Assembly (NCBI GenBank): GCA_022821065.1
Contig: JAJEEK010000072.1
Span: forward strand, 1 to 43,402
Length of the DNA: 43,402 nt
Source of the DNA: Candidatus Poribacteria bacterium
Lineage (GTDB): Bacteria; Poribacteria; WGA-4E; WGA-3G
Direction: 5' to 3'
Shown: positions 15,344-23,151 of the stretch, one piece after another
How the letters are laid out: the number at the start of each line of letters is the position of its first letter
Numbering within the stretch: the first letter of the stretch is position 1
Made by a program: the position numbers and the translations under genes
The notes under the pieces: generated by a model
Seen by the model: only the letters and a program-made list of their open reading frames with translations
The model's database searches: none
What the model was told of the DNA's origin: nothing

Positions 15344-17833
15344 TCAGGGATTAGGGTCAGAGGATGTTTTTGGGCTGCTGTCCAATTCTGTCAACCAACG
15401 CGTGATTGTGTCGTGACGTTCGGTGTCGTTTTGTTGCTGGAATCGGTTGGCGAGCCGCTTGCCGGTGTCTATTAGCACGGTTCGTAGTTCTGGCGTGTAG
15501 GGTTTCGCCGCTAACGCCTGTTCATATTTCTCCATCGCTTCTTTCGGCTGCTTGCGGTTCATTAGACAGCGGGCGAGGACACACTGCACACGCGATAATT
15601 TCTCCGCAGTCGGATTTGGGGTGTCTGGTGCTGTCTCTGGGTCCGAAGCTGCTTCATCAGTGGGGGGGGCCGGTGCGGTTGCTGCTTTTGCTTTACTTAG
15701 CATCGCATCAAGTTGCGATTCAAGTGAAAGCAGATTTTGATAGGCGACGGCATTCCTCGACTGTCTCGCGAGGACGGTTTCAAACGTTGCTAACGCTTTG
15801 AGGTGTTCACCCTGCATCAGATAGAGGTAGCCGATTGTGTTATGCATATCTACAGTCTTTTCGGATGCCGGAATCGATTCAAAGACGGCGGCGGCTTCGG
15901 CGTATTTCTTCCGGTTCATCAAGGCGTTTCCACGGCGGATCTGGATGTTCACGAGTTCTGTCTTTGCGTTTTTGTTGTTTGGGTCTTTTGCTAAGACCTG
16001 TTCCAATTCGCTTTTCGCTTCTTCGTATTTGCCGAGGTGTTGGTATGCCTGCGATAGGCTCAAACGGAGGTTGATGTCGTTAGGAAAGAGGTCTACGGCT
16101 TTTTGGAGCTGCGTCGCTGAGGCAGTGTAATCTCTTTGGTTTCTCAAAGTCTGCGCGTACTGCTGATACGCAGCCCGTAGGTTCCGCTGTGCCTGTTCGT
16201 TTGTGGGTTGTTCGGTGTGGACCTGCTGGAACGCTGAAATCGCCGAAGGGTAGTCTCGAACTTTAAGGTATAACTCGCCGAGCAGGCTTGGGATGTCTGT
16301 ATCGTCTGGGTGCAGTTTTTGCAGTTCGAGATAGGTTGCAATCGCCTCTTGGGAACGTCCGGCTTGCCGTCGTGCGTTTGCTTTTTGCCAGAGAACATCG
16401 CTCAAGTTGGTTCTGGCGAGTTGATAGGTGGGTTGTAGTGCCAAAGCGGCCCGGTAGGTGCGAATCGCTGCGTCCCATTCTCCGTTATTTCTGAGTGTCA
16501 CGCCGTGGTTCGTATAACTGATGACGAGGTTTCTCTGCGTCTCTACATCGTCGGGTGCGAGTTCGAGTGCCTTTTGGTAGTGTGTAATTGCTTGAGAGAA
16601 CTCGGAGGCGAGTGCGTATCCGTCTCCTATAACCCGATAGGTGGTGGCGTTCATCGGGTCGAGCCGGATGGCTTTGTTAAAATAGGTGGTGCCTTCCTCA
16701 AAAGCGCGGCGTTTCAAGGCGTTAAACGCTTTTTGACGGTAGAGTTGATTGAGATTCTGTTTTGCGGTTTTGTGGTGCGGTGATCGTTTCAGGGCGTTCT
16801 CGAACGCTTCTATCGCTTTGTCCATATCGCCTTGTTGGTAATGGAGGGCACCGAGGCGGTTATAGGATTCGGCACTTTCGCGGAGGGAACGGTGTCCCTG
16901 TTGGCTTCTCACGCGCTGTTCAATGAGACGGGTCGCTTGGTTCGACTGTCCTGTTTTTTGGTAAGCTTGAATCAGTTTCTCTTTCGCCGGTTCATAATTA
17001 GGGTCAGCCTTGAGGCAGTTCTGAAAATTGGTAATCGCGGATGTCATATCGCCTTTATCGAAGTAGACGGCACCGAGGAGGTAGTGCGGGCGCGGGAGTC
17101 TCGGTGTCATTTGGATTTCTTTTTTTAACAGGTCGATAGCGGTATCGTGCCGCGGTGTATGGAGCGGCGTGTCGTAGACTTTCAGGAGTGTGCTAATGTC
17201 GCGCGGGGTCGGGTGCTGCGCCGTTGCTGTTGCGTGGCAGACATCGTCTGTGTGCGGACTGTGTCCCCATAACCCGATAGCGTGTCCGAATTCGTGGAGG
17301 CAGACGGTTTGCATCTCTTCTTCTGAGAGTTCACCGATGGTTCCGTCACCCTCTAATACAAGGACGACCTCTACAGTGAAATCGACAGACGGGGCGGGTG
17401 ACCCGCCCCCTACGGTGTTTTTGGTGTTGGAGGCGGTGGATGTGTCTTGTGAAAGCCTCGTTAATTTTGCGCTGCCGAGTCGTGTGTCGAGGAACGCTAA
17501 ACGACCACTGTAGGTTGGGTTAACGCGGATGTCTGCCTGTTCTGGGGTTTCGGTCTCTTGGAACCGGATTTTGCCGCCGGTGGCGGATTCCCATGTGTTC
17601 ATGGCGTAGCGTATCGCTTTTAGATAGGGGAGCGGTCTGAGGGTTGGCGAGATATGCACCCGAATCGGCATCTGTGTGAAGCGCGTGATCCTGCCGCTTG
17701 AAAATAGCGTGACGTGGTCAAAATAGGTTGCGGATGTCTCGGTTTTGCCCTTGTCGGTGTTCTGTGCGTGTGCTATGAACGCGGCGATTGTTAAGATGGA
17801 GATGAGAAGGAGATAGCGTTTTCTTGTGTGCAT
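15344..17833 (-). CDS. Secreted metzincin-like protease with TPR repeats
   Basis: An 829-residue protein. The N-terminal signal peptide ends near IAHAQ. A matrixin-type zinc-protease domain follows (about residues 40-230; PYLKAIRYAMNTWESATGG, then HEFGHAIGLWGHS with His180, Glu181, His184, His190). Matrixins often have a following PRDISTL stretch, which is present. From about 235 to 800 the chain is TPR repeats (YxLGxxYxxxGDxxxAIxxFxxxLxxxPxx). The ATG at 17833 follows GGAGG. It ends with TGA, which shows that UGA serves as a normal stop in this genome. It is the first gene of the run leading into the WD40/dockerin gene. A secreted peptidase with a protein-binding arm is likely; substrates are unknown. 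Confidence 0.87.
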   Translation of the reverse strand: MHTRKRYLLLISILTIAAFIAHAQNTDKGKTETSATYFDHVTLFSSGRITRFTQMPIRVHISPTLRPLPYLKAIRYAMNTWESATGGKIRFQETETPEQADIRVNPTYSGRLAFLDTRLGSAKLTRLSQDTSTASNTKNTVGGGSPAPSVDFTVEVVLVLEGDGTIGELSEEEMQTVCLHEFGHAIGLWGHSPHTDDVCHATATAQHPTPRDISTLLKVYDTPLHTPRHDTAIDLLKKEIQMTPRLPRPHYLLGAVYFDKGDMTSAITNFQNCLKADPNYEPAKEKLIQAYQKTGQSNQATRLIEQRVRSQQGHRSLRESAESYNRLGALHYQQGDMDKAIEAFENALKRSPHHKTAKQNLNQLYRQKAFNALKRRAFEEGTTYFNKAIRLDPMNATTYRVIGDGYALASEFSQAITHYQKALELAPDDVETQRNLVISYTNHGVTLRNNGEWDAAIRTYRAALALQPTYQLARTNLSDVLWQKANARRQAGRSQEAIATYLELQKLHPDDTDIPSLLGELYLKVRDYPSAISAFQQVHTEQPTNEQAQRNLRAAYQQYAQTLRNQRDYTASATQLQKAVDLFPNDINLRLSLSQAYQHLGKYEEAKSELEQVLAKDPNNKNAKTELVNIQIRRGNALMNRKKYAEAAAVFESIPASEKTVDMHNTIGYLYLMQGEHLKALATFETVLARQSRNAVAYQNLLSLESQLDAMLSKAKAATAPAPPTDEAASDPETAPDTPNPTAEKLSRVQCVLARCLMNRKQPKEAMEKYEQALAAKPYTPELRTVLIDTGKRLANRFQQQNDTERHDTITRWLTELDSSPKTSSDPNP

Positions 17834-18059
17834 GACGCGTTGCCTCCGCTATAAAGATTATGAATTTTGGAACCCTATAATCCACACCAGAAAGCATGGG
17901 ATTCATACATTCAAGAATCTCCCGTGCTTTAGCTGGCGGAGTATGTCAACAAACAAGGAACTGGGGCTTATCAAGTCAAGCACGGACTCTTGTCTGAATA
18001 TCTTGGTCAACACCTAAAATTTGCTCAACTAAAAATCGGTGCTGCGTAAACCATCGGTT

Positions 18060-18087
18060 ATAATACGCTAATTTTTTTATTTGTCAA
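18060..18087 (-). promoter_or_regulatory. Sigma70-like promoter in a repeated cassette, copy 1
   Basis: On the minus strand, TTGACA, a 16-base spacer and TATTAT lie about 230 bases upstream of the metzincin-TPR gene. The surrounding 100 bases recur at 22749-22860 with the -35 and -10 boxes best conserved. It probably drives the 17833-to-left operon. Confidence 0.5.
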
Positions 18088-18346
18088 ATTAAAAATAGTA
18101 AAGTCCTGTCTAACTATAACTAAGGTTTGGACAATTTTTTATACTTCATACGTAGAAGTGGATGTAGGTTGGGTTGAGCGGTAAAGATTCAAATGTCTCT
18201 CGTTTCTACAGAAGATGCCACTGTTGATAGCCCGTTGTCTGAGCCAGCGATAGCGAAACCCAACAAGCACACACCGCTGAAAAGGAAAAAAGAGTGTTCA
18301 AACAATTAATTGGACACTCTGAAACAGTCTGAATACCTATAACAGG

Positions 18347-18387
18347 CATCTTTGTAGCACACCCTAACCGGCTATGCTACAAAGATG
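18347..18387. repeat. Long perfect inverted repeat (terminator-like on the plus strand)
   Basis: CATCTTTGTAGCA (18347-18359) pairs perfectly with TGCTACAAAGATG (18375-18387). A T-rich tract follows on the plus strand, but no plus-strand gene precedes it, so a REP-like repeat is more likely than a working terminator. The GCTACAAAG arm recurs near 20975. Confidence 0.55.
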
Positions 18388-18554
18388 TCTCTTTATTTTT
18401 TTCGTTCGCTATAAACCCTGAATGTTCATTGTGTTTCAAACGGGCAATAAATTGCCCTACTACGAACGGACAAACTAAAGGTTTGTGCTACATGTTTTTG
18501 ATACAAGTCGCCTTCGGGCAGTTGGCGGTTGTATGGTCCGGATTATTAGTCGTA

Positions 18555-18576
18555 GGTGCGGGTTGAAGCCCGCACC
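18555..18576. repeat. GC-rich hairpin after the beta-helix gene
   Basis: GGTGCGGG and CCCGCACC pair across TTGAAG just past the stop of the 18592-20934 gene. There is no T-run on the minus strand, so it could stabilise the 3' end rather than terminate transcription. Confidence 0.5.
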
Positions 18577-18591
18577 TTTGAGAAAATCGGA

Positions 18592-20934
18592 TTACTTGCG
18601 TATGAGCATTTTTCGGGTGGCGGTGAAATCGCCTGCGGTGAGGGTGTAGAAATAGACACCGTTTGCGACGGGTTCGCCTAACGCGTTTTTGCCGTCCCAA
18701 TACGCTGCACGATTCCGACTTTGATATGTGCCGACAGCCTTATGACCTAAGGATAGCGTGCGGACTAAGGTGCCCTCTACGGCATGGATGGTCAGCGTTA
18801 CCTCCGCGGGTTTCGCCAACTGATATGGGATCCATGTCTCTGGGTTGAACGGGTTCGGGTAATTGGCGAGGAGCAGCGTTTCCTTTGGTAGGAGCGATGC
18901 TAAGAGCTGCTCTAAGTTCGCTATGCCTTCTCGGAATGTTAGCGAACCGTCGTCTTCTATCCGCGCGAGTTGGAGCCACGTCTGAACGGTTGCAGCGTCA
19001 AGGACGACTGCCTTATGTTCCGGTGCAGCAGCGATGGCACTTCTCGCTTTCGCGATATAGCGTGCAATCGTGACAAGGTCTACGAAGCCGATTTCGCCAT
19101 CGCCGTTGACATCCGCCCGCGGTTTCTCGGATACCGGTTTTCCGAGGCTTTGGGCGACTTCGATGATATCGGCGATGCTCACTTTCCCATCTTGATTCAC
19201 ATCCTCTATGAGGAACGTCGCGGTCTGGTCGGTTGAAATGCTTTTATATTCATAGGGCCCGATGTCAACAATGCCGCCGATGGGTCTGGCAACGCCATCA
19301 AAATCGTCGGCGGGTGCGTATTCATTCGTGCCAGCATCAATCGTAGGACTTCCAGCAACCGGATGAAAATCGCCATTCCCGGGGTCTTCGAGCAATAGGC
19401 CGCCTGCGATGTTATTGTTGGCACCGTCCGCCAACAGTTCCCAAAAGTCCAAATCGTTGCCGACACCTGAACCGGCTTGATTCACGAAGTCCATTCCAAT
19501 ATTGTGAAAGAGGTTATGGGTTATGAGCACATCGAAGTCTCCATCGATGTAGATAGCAGTCTTCATACCACTGAAGATGTTGTTGTGGAAACTGCACTCT
19601 TTACTCACCCATACTGCTGCCTCGGACATGCCTGCTGACAACTCATCCGAAACCATGAAAAGGTTGTTCGTGAAGTGAGAACGATCAGCATGGCTCCAAA
19701 CTGAGCTCCCTCTATCTCTTGAAGTATTATTGAAGAAAACGTTGTTGGTAACTTCTACATTCTCGCCTTTCAGGAAGAATGCTCCCGCCTCATCTGCCAC
19801 ATTGCTATCAAAAATATTGTGGGTAATACTACCACTTAAGACAGAGCCTGCAAATGCTCCACCGCGTCCTCCAGTTGTATTCCTAGTAAATGTGTTGTGG
19901 GTAACATCGCCGGTGAGGGTAATTTCAACTTGAAGACCACCACTCCGAGAACCCCCTACGTTGTCAGTAAAGGTATTGTGAGTGACATTGCCTGTCATCC
20001 AGTGAACCCAGGCCCCACCAGCCCGTCTCCCCTTATTGCCGGTAAAGGTATTGTGAGTCATGTTGCCGGTCAACCTCTCAATATCTATCCCACCAACACT
20101 ACTATCACCATTAGCACCATTGCCGGTAAAGGTATTGTGGGTAATGTCGGCATTTAATGTGTCTATGTGGATAGCCCCAGGTTGATCAGACCGACCATTA
20201 TTCTGAAATATGTTATTGGAGATATTTCCTGTTGACTCCCCTTCAATCCGCAAACCAATGTAGTTAGTGCTGAAAGTGTTGTTGAGAACTGTAATACTCG
20301 TATTTGCCCATACGCCCCCGCCCCATCTGTTGTTACTGAAGGTATTGCCTATGAGAGCAAGTGGTAGATTCGTCTTAACGCCACCAGAAGTGTTATGAAC
20401 AACGCAATTCTCAATGCTGCTCGCAGTCTCGCGTCCGCCTCCTGTATCCGAGAAGGTGATGCCACCGGCATCCCCTGAAAAGCTCCGATCCATGTTTTGA
20501 ATTGTCAAATTCCGGATGGAGACATCTCCAACATCTTCACCGAGGAGAATTTCTGTTTCTGTTCGACCGAGGTGCTGCGCATCAATGATACATTCGTTGG
20601 CGGTGGTTGTGCCTTGAAACACCATATTGGATCGGAGTTTAATCGGGAAAACCTCGCGTTCGTTTGCGGGTTTCGTGGGATTCGCATCGTAGGTGCCGGG
20701 GTGGATGTGGACGTGCCATGGGTCCGGCAGATTGCTTTTCTCGCTAATCAACAAGGCGAAAGTAATGGATTTATAGGCTTTTCCGGCGGCACCCCTCCCG
20801 GTGGGTTCGTTCGCACCGTTGATTGCGTCTACGTGGATATGCGTTTGGGCGTTACTTATATTGTGGAGGATCAGTGTAAATAGCGCGACAAAAAGTGCCG
20901 TTATCAGCCTATGAGATGTAAATAAACTTTTCAT
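18592..20934 (-). CDS. Secreted beta-helix / dockerin protein with sorting-like module
   Basis: A 780-residue exoprotein paralogous to the 3534-6812 protein but without the YWTD propeller. A signal peptide (MKSLFTSHRL...NISNAQ) precedes a DUF1565-like start (HIHVDAINGANEPTGRG) and a parallel beta-helix of NTFTGN/GxxTHNTF turns (about 130-480). Dockerin-like loops follow (DVNQDGKVSIADI, DVNGDGEIGFVDL; about 576-622), then the NYPNPFNPETW...RKMLIRK module. The ATG at 20934 follows AAAGGA. The gene upstream encodes a cohesin lipoprotein, 136 bases away on the same strand, so a cohesin-dockerin partnership is likely. No catalytic motif can be assigned. Confidence 0.88.
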   Translation of the reverse strand: MKSLFTSHRLITALFVALFTLILHNISNAQTHIHVDAINGANEPTGRGAAGKAYKSITFALLISEKSNLPDPWHVHIHPGTYDANPTKPANEREVFPIKLRSNMVFQGTTTANECIIDAQHLGRTETEILLGEDVGDVSIRNLTIQNMDRSFSGDAGGITFSDTGGGRETASSIENCVVHNTSGGVKTNLPLALIGNTFSNNRWGGGVWANTSITVLNNTFSTNYIGLRIEGESTGNISNNIFQNNGRSDQPGAIHIDTLNADITHNTFTGNGANGDSSVGGIDIERLTGNMTHNTFTGNKGRRAGGAWVHWMTGNVTHNTFTDNVGGSRSGGLQVEITLTGDVTHNTFTRNTTGGRGGAFAGSVLSGSITHNIFDSNVADEAGAFFLKGENVEVTNNVFFNNTSRDRGSSVWSHADRSHFTNNLFMVSDELSAGMSEAAVWVSKECSFHNNIFSGMKTAIYIDGDFDVLITHNLFHNIGMDFVNQAGSGVGNDLDFWELLADGANNNIAGGLLLEDPGNGDFHPVAGSPTIDAGTNEYAPADDFDGVARPIGGIVDIGPYEYKSISTDQTATFLIEDVNQDGKVSIADIIEVAQSLGKPVSEKPRADVNGDGEIGFVDLVTIARYIAKARSAIAAAPEHKAVVLDAATVQTWLQLARIEDDGSLTFREGIANLEQLLASLLPKETLLLANYPNPFNPETWIPYQLAKPAEVTLTIHAVEGTLVRTLSLGHKAVGTYQSRNRAAYWDGKNALGEPVANGVYFYTLTAGDFTATRKMLIRK

Positions 20935-20961
20935 TGGAAATAATCATCCTTTCATTAGTGG

Positions 20962-21045
20962 CACAGCCTAACAGGCTATGCTACAAAGTTGGAAGTTGGA
21001 AGATAACCAACCGCAGCGTTTCTTCCAATCTTCCTTGTCCTATCC
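20962..21045. repeat. REP-like inverted repeats
   Basis: GGCACAGCCTAACAGGCTATGC forms a small hairpin. It is followed by TTGGAAGTTGGAAGA facing TCTTCCAATCTTCC across about 18 bases. Both motifs recur elsewhere (21774-21822 and 3472-3484). Confidence 0.5.
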
Positions 21046-21070
21046 TTCCTCGAACCGTAAAATTTGTTTC

Positions 21071-21748
21071 TTAAGGTGCGCTTATCTCTCCATTTACCGG
21101 TGTGAGCGGTAGCTCTTTCGCGTTACTATCGGTGAGGTTAGCTTCGCTTAGTGTCAGCGTGGAGGCTTTTGCAGCCAGTACCTCGAACGTGACCGTTGCC
21201 AAAGTCCCGCTTGATTCACTTGCTGGGTCGGACAGTGAAGCAGCAGCCACATAGACACTGTTTTCGGAAACAGCAGTAGGCACCTCAAACGCCCCGGGGG
21301 GCAGGTAATCCGCATGTGCGCTTGTCACGTATTGGAGAGCAGTTGGGTCGAACTCCAGCGTCACCTCATAGCCTGTAACGTCTGCTGCTTGGGCGATCTG
21401 AATACTGACTTGGAGTTGTTCACCGACGGCTGGAGATGCGATCTGTGCAGGCGAGACGCTTACGATTGGGCCTTCAATAGCGGGTGGCATTTCGGGCTCT
21501 GGTTCAGGTGGTGTCTCGACCACGGGCTCCACTGGCATTTCGGGCTCTGGTTCAGGCGGTGTCTCGACCACGGGCTCCATAGTAACCTCTTCCTCCGGCA
21601 TTGTTTCAACCGGTGGTTCTACCACCTCTGTAGGTGGTTCTGGGTCAGGCATGGCTGGTGAGACCACTTGCGCCACTCGCTCGCAACCCGCAAAGGCAAC
21701 GATGCATCCGATTAGCATAACAATGACTAACCCTTGATATTTTCGCAT
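21071..21748 (-). CDS. Cohesin-domain lipoprotein
   Basis: A 225-residue lipoprotein (MRKYQGLVIV..., lipobox AFAGC, Cys22). A Pro/Glu-rich spacer (about 30-88) includes a 16-residue unit present twice. A cohesin domain fills the rest (about 90-222): ISVSPAQIASPAVGEQLQV, VTGYEVTLEFDPTALQYV and GTLATVTFEVL are typical cohesin strands. Known cohesins bind dockerins in calcium-dependent complexes. Here the lipid anchor and long spacer suggest a surface dock for the dockerin-bearing beta-helix and WD40 proteins encoded next to it. The ATG at 21748 follows AAGGAG. The domain call is firm; the pairing with these particular dockerins is an inference from proximity. Confidence 0.85.
   Translation of the reverse strand: MRKYQGLVIVMLIGCIVAFAGCERVAQVVSPAMPDPEPPTEVVEPPVETMPEEEVTMEPVVETPPEPEPEMPVEPVVETPPEPEPEMPPAIEGPIVSVSPAQIASPAVGEQLQVSIQIAQAADVTGYEVTLEFDPTALQYVTSAHADYLPPGAFEVPTAVSENSVYVAAASLSDPASESSGTLATVTFEVLAAKASTLTLSEANLTDSNAKELPLTPVNGEISAP
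21486..21581. repeat. 48-bp tandem repeat (two units) in the Pro/Glu spacer
   Basis: Two units start at 21486 and 21534, each beginning ggcatttcgggctctggttc. They encode the repeated VVETPPEPEPEMP spacer of the cohesin lipoprotein and differ at only a few bases. Confidence 0.8.
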
Positions 21749-21773
21749 TGAAAATTCTCCTTAAGTGTAAATG

Positions 21774-21822
21774 ACACAGGCTAACAGCCTATGGTACGAA
21801 GAACACAGGCTAACAGCCTATG
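21774..21822. repeat. Tandem REP-like units
   Basis: ACACAGGCTAACAGCCTATG occurs twice with a 29-bp period, just upstream of the cohesin lipoprotein start. Each unit can fold through AGGCT...AGCCT. Confidence 0.6.
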
Positions 21823-22260
21823 CTACAGAATATTGTCCAAACTATAGTAATTGTAAAGTGTAGAGTGTGCTTGAGCGGAAGATATTGCTATGCTCTGCTC
21901 AAGCAGCGACTTCGGTTGTGTAAACGGTAAGGTTATCGCGGTTGGCATCGCTTCACGGAACCAATGGAGAACCGCGATAGCCTCCTTCAAATATAGAATC
22001 AGGAACAATGCTTAGATTTCAACGGGGCACATCGTGAAAGGTGATTTTGTACCCCAAATCTTACGCACTTCATGTAAGATTTGTGAGCGGGATACGGTTT
22101 TAAATCACGGTGTGAGGGTACCCGTTGTCAGCATTTTTCTCTCATCCAAACGAGGTGCGAAAATTGCACGCTCGTCTCTAAACGAGGGCGGTTTTCTTGC
22201 CCTCGTAAAGCTTGTTGTGCAAGATTGATACCCCCCAAAACACCCACGCCAACAAAAACA

Positions 22261-22345
22261 GCCCGCGACGAGACACTCCGTGCAAGACGGAGGACGCGCG
22301 GGCGCGAAAATACAGCACAGTCATCATTGCTGATACCGTACTGTG
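22261..22345 (-). terminator. Terminator-like double hairpin, copy 1
   Basis: On the minus strand a stem GCCCGCG/CGCGGGC with an inner CTCCGT/ACGGAG stem is followed by TGTTTTTGTT, as in an intrinsic terminator. A second hairpin (CACAGT...ACTGTG, 22316-22345) precedes it. The linker and tail sequences are the same as in copy 2 while the stems differ. No gene ends just upstream. Confidence 0.5.
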
Positions 22346-22627
22346 AAGAATATAACTTAACTCAAATGAAGTATAAGGGGGGGGTACGAAACACTTGTTA
22401 ACTCTGAGTTAACAAGACGAATTATGCGTGAACCAACGCAGCAGCGACACAACATATTGTCATGCACATCGCGCGTTCCAAGCGTGGGGAAAGCTGTTTT
22501 TTCGACGTTAAAATTGATACGTCTGCTTTGCATGCTTGTTACCTTACATTCAATACCTTGGATTCGGAAACGACACGTACAGCATTTTTTTCCCTGCACG
22601 TTCCAATTGATAAAAATCATATACGGC

Positions 22628-22746
22628 AGGACTCATGCAATTTTGAGTGTAGGCGGTTCTGTCATAAGAAATTTTTCGGAAAACACAGTGTTTTGGCAGC
22701 ACAAACTAACAGTTTGTGGTACAAAAGAGCATCATGCGTAAGTCCT
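22628..22746. repeat. MITE-like element, family B, complete copy
   Basis: 119 bp, nearly identical to 2440-2558. The left end (AGGACTCATGCA) has two changes against the right end (TGCGTAAGTCCT). Confidence 0.8.
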
Positions 22747-22798
22747 GAACAATTGGAAATCTGCTATGCTAAAAATTGCTACTGCGTAAACATCGGTT

Positions 22799-22827
22799 AT
22801 AATACGTCAATTTTTTTAATTTGTCAA
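22799..22827 (-). promoter_or_regulatory. Sigma70-like promoter in a repeated cassette, copy 2
   Basis: On the minus strand TTGACA, a 17-base spacer and TATTAT sit inside about 100 bases shared with 18018-18120. The nearest gene downstream on that strand starts about 1 kb away, and the terminator-like structure at 22261-22303 would stop a transcript after about 540 nucleotides. Confidence 0.45.
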
Positions 22828-22962
22828 ATTAAAAATTTAAAAGTCTGCATGTAACTATAAATTATAAGATATTTTTTGAAAAAAGTAAATTATTTTTTAA
22901 ATCTCACTCGTGATGAGACTGATGAGTTTAGCGTAAAAAAAATACTTACCTTAACAAAAACA

Positions 22963-23026
22963 GCCTGCACACGACAAGGTGCGTGCAGGCGCGAAAAAGC
23001 CGCGGCAGTAGCAAATACTGCCGCGG
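22963..23026 (-). terminator. Tandem intrinsic terminators after the oxidoreductase operon
   Basis: On the minus strand an 11-bp perfect stem (CCGCGGCAGTA/TACTGCCGCGG, 23000-23026) is followed by CTTTTTCGCGC. Then a second stem (GCCTGCAC/GTGCAGGC, 22963-22990) is followed by TGTTTTTGTT. They lie about 125 bases after the stop of the Gfo/Idh/MocA gene and should end that transcript. Confidence 0.75.
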
Positions 23027-23151
23027 TTGTGTGTAGAATTTTGTGGGGAAGGAAAATAGGATTAAATAAAATCCGGTGCGGTTGGAAACCGTGAAGAAAC
23101 ACCCCAGCAAAAACCCTACCGGGCCTGGGGACTGTCCTTACTCAGTTTGGG

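Larger units (their letters stand above)
17834..18591. other. Gene-free region with promoter repeat and REP-like hairpins
   Basis: No convincing gene lies in these 758 bases. They hold a promoter-like repeat (18018-18120), a GTTGGGTT...AACCCAAC inverted element (about 18171-18262), the long hairpin at 18347-18387, small hairpins with GGGCAA...TTGCCC and CAAACT...GGTTTG cores near 18450-18500, and a GGTGCGGG...CCCGCACC hairpin at 18555-18576. Confidence 0.6.
21749..23151. other. 1.4-kb non-coding region
   Basis: No gene with convincing composition, ribosome site or recognisable product was found on either strand. It contains two 29-bp-spaced REP units (21774-21822), several hairpins at 22060-22210 (for instance GAGGGC...GCCCTC), a terminator-like pair (22261-22345), a perfect CTTGTTAAC...GTTAACAAG hairpin (about 22393-22415), a complete family B element, a promoter cassette (22749-22860) and tandem terminators (22963-23026). 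Confidence 0.6.

Noticed and set aside
22357..22620. 87-residue Cys-containing open frame on the minus strand
   Set aside because: It has no ribosome site and no recognisable domain, and it crosses hairpins and a C-run. It is more likely part of a non-coding region.
22261..23026. Paired hairpin cassettes as integron attC sites
   Set aside because: No core-site motif and no integrase gene were seen. U-rich tails after the stems on the minus strand fit intrinsic terminators better.
23098..23151. Possible third family A copy after the oxidoreductase gene
   Set aside because: A GGATTAAATAAAATCCGGT stretch at 23060 resembles a left end, but no right end could be found.
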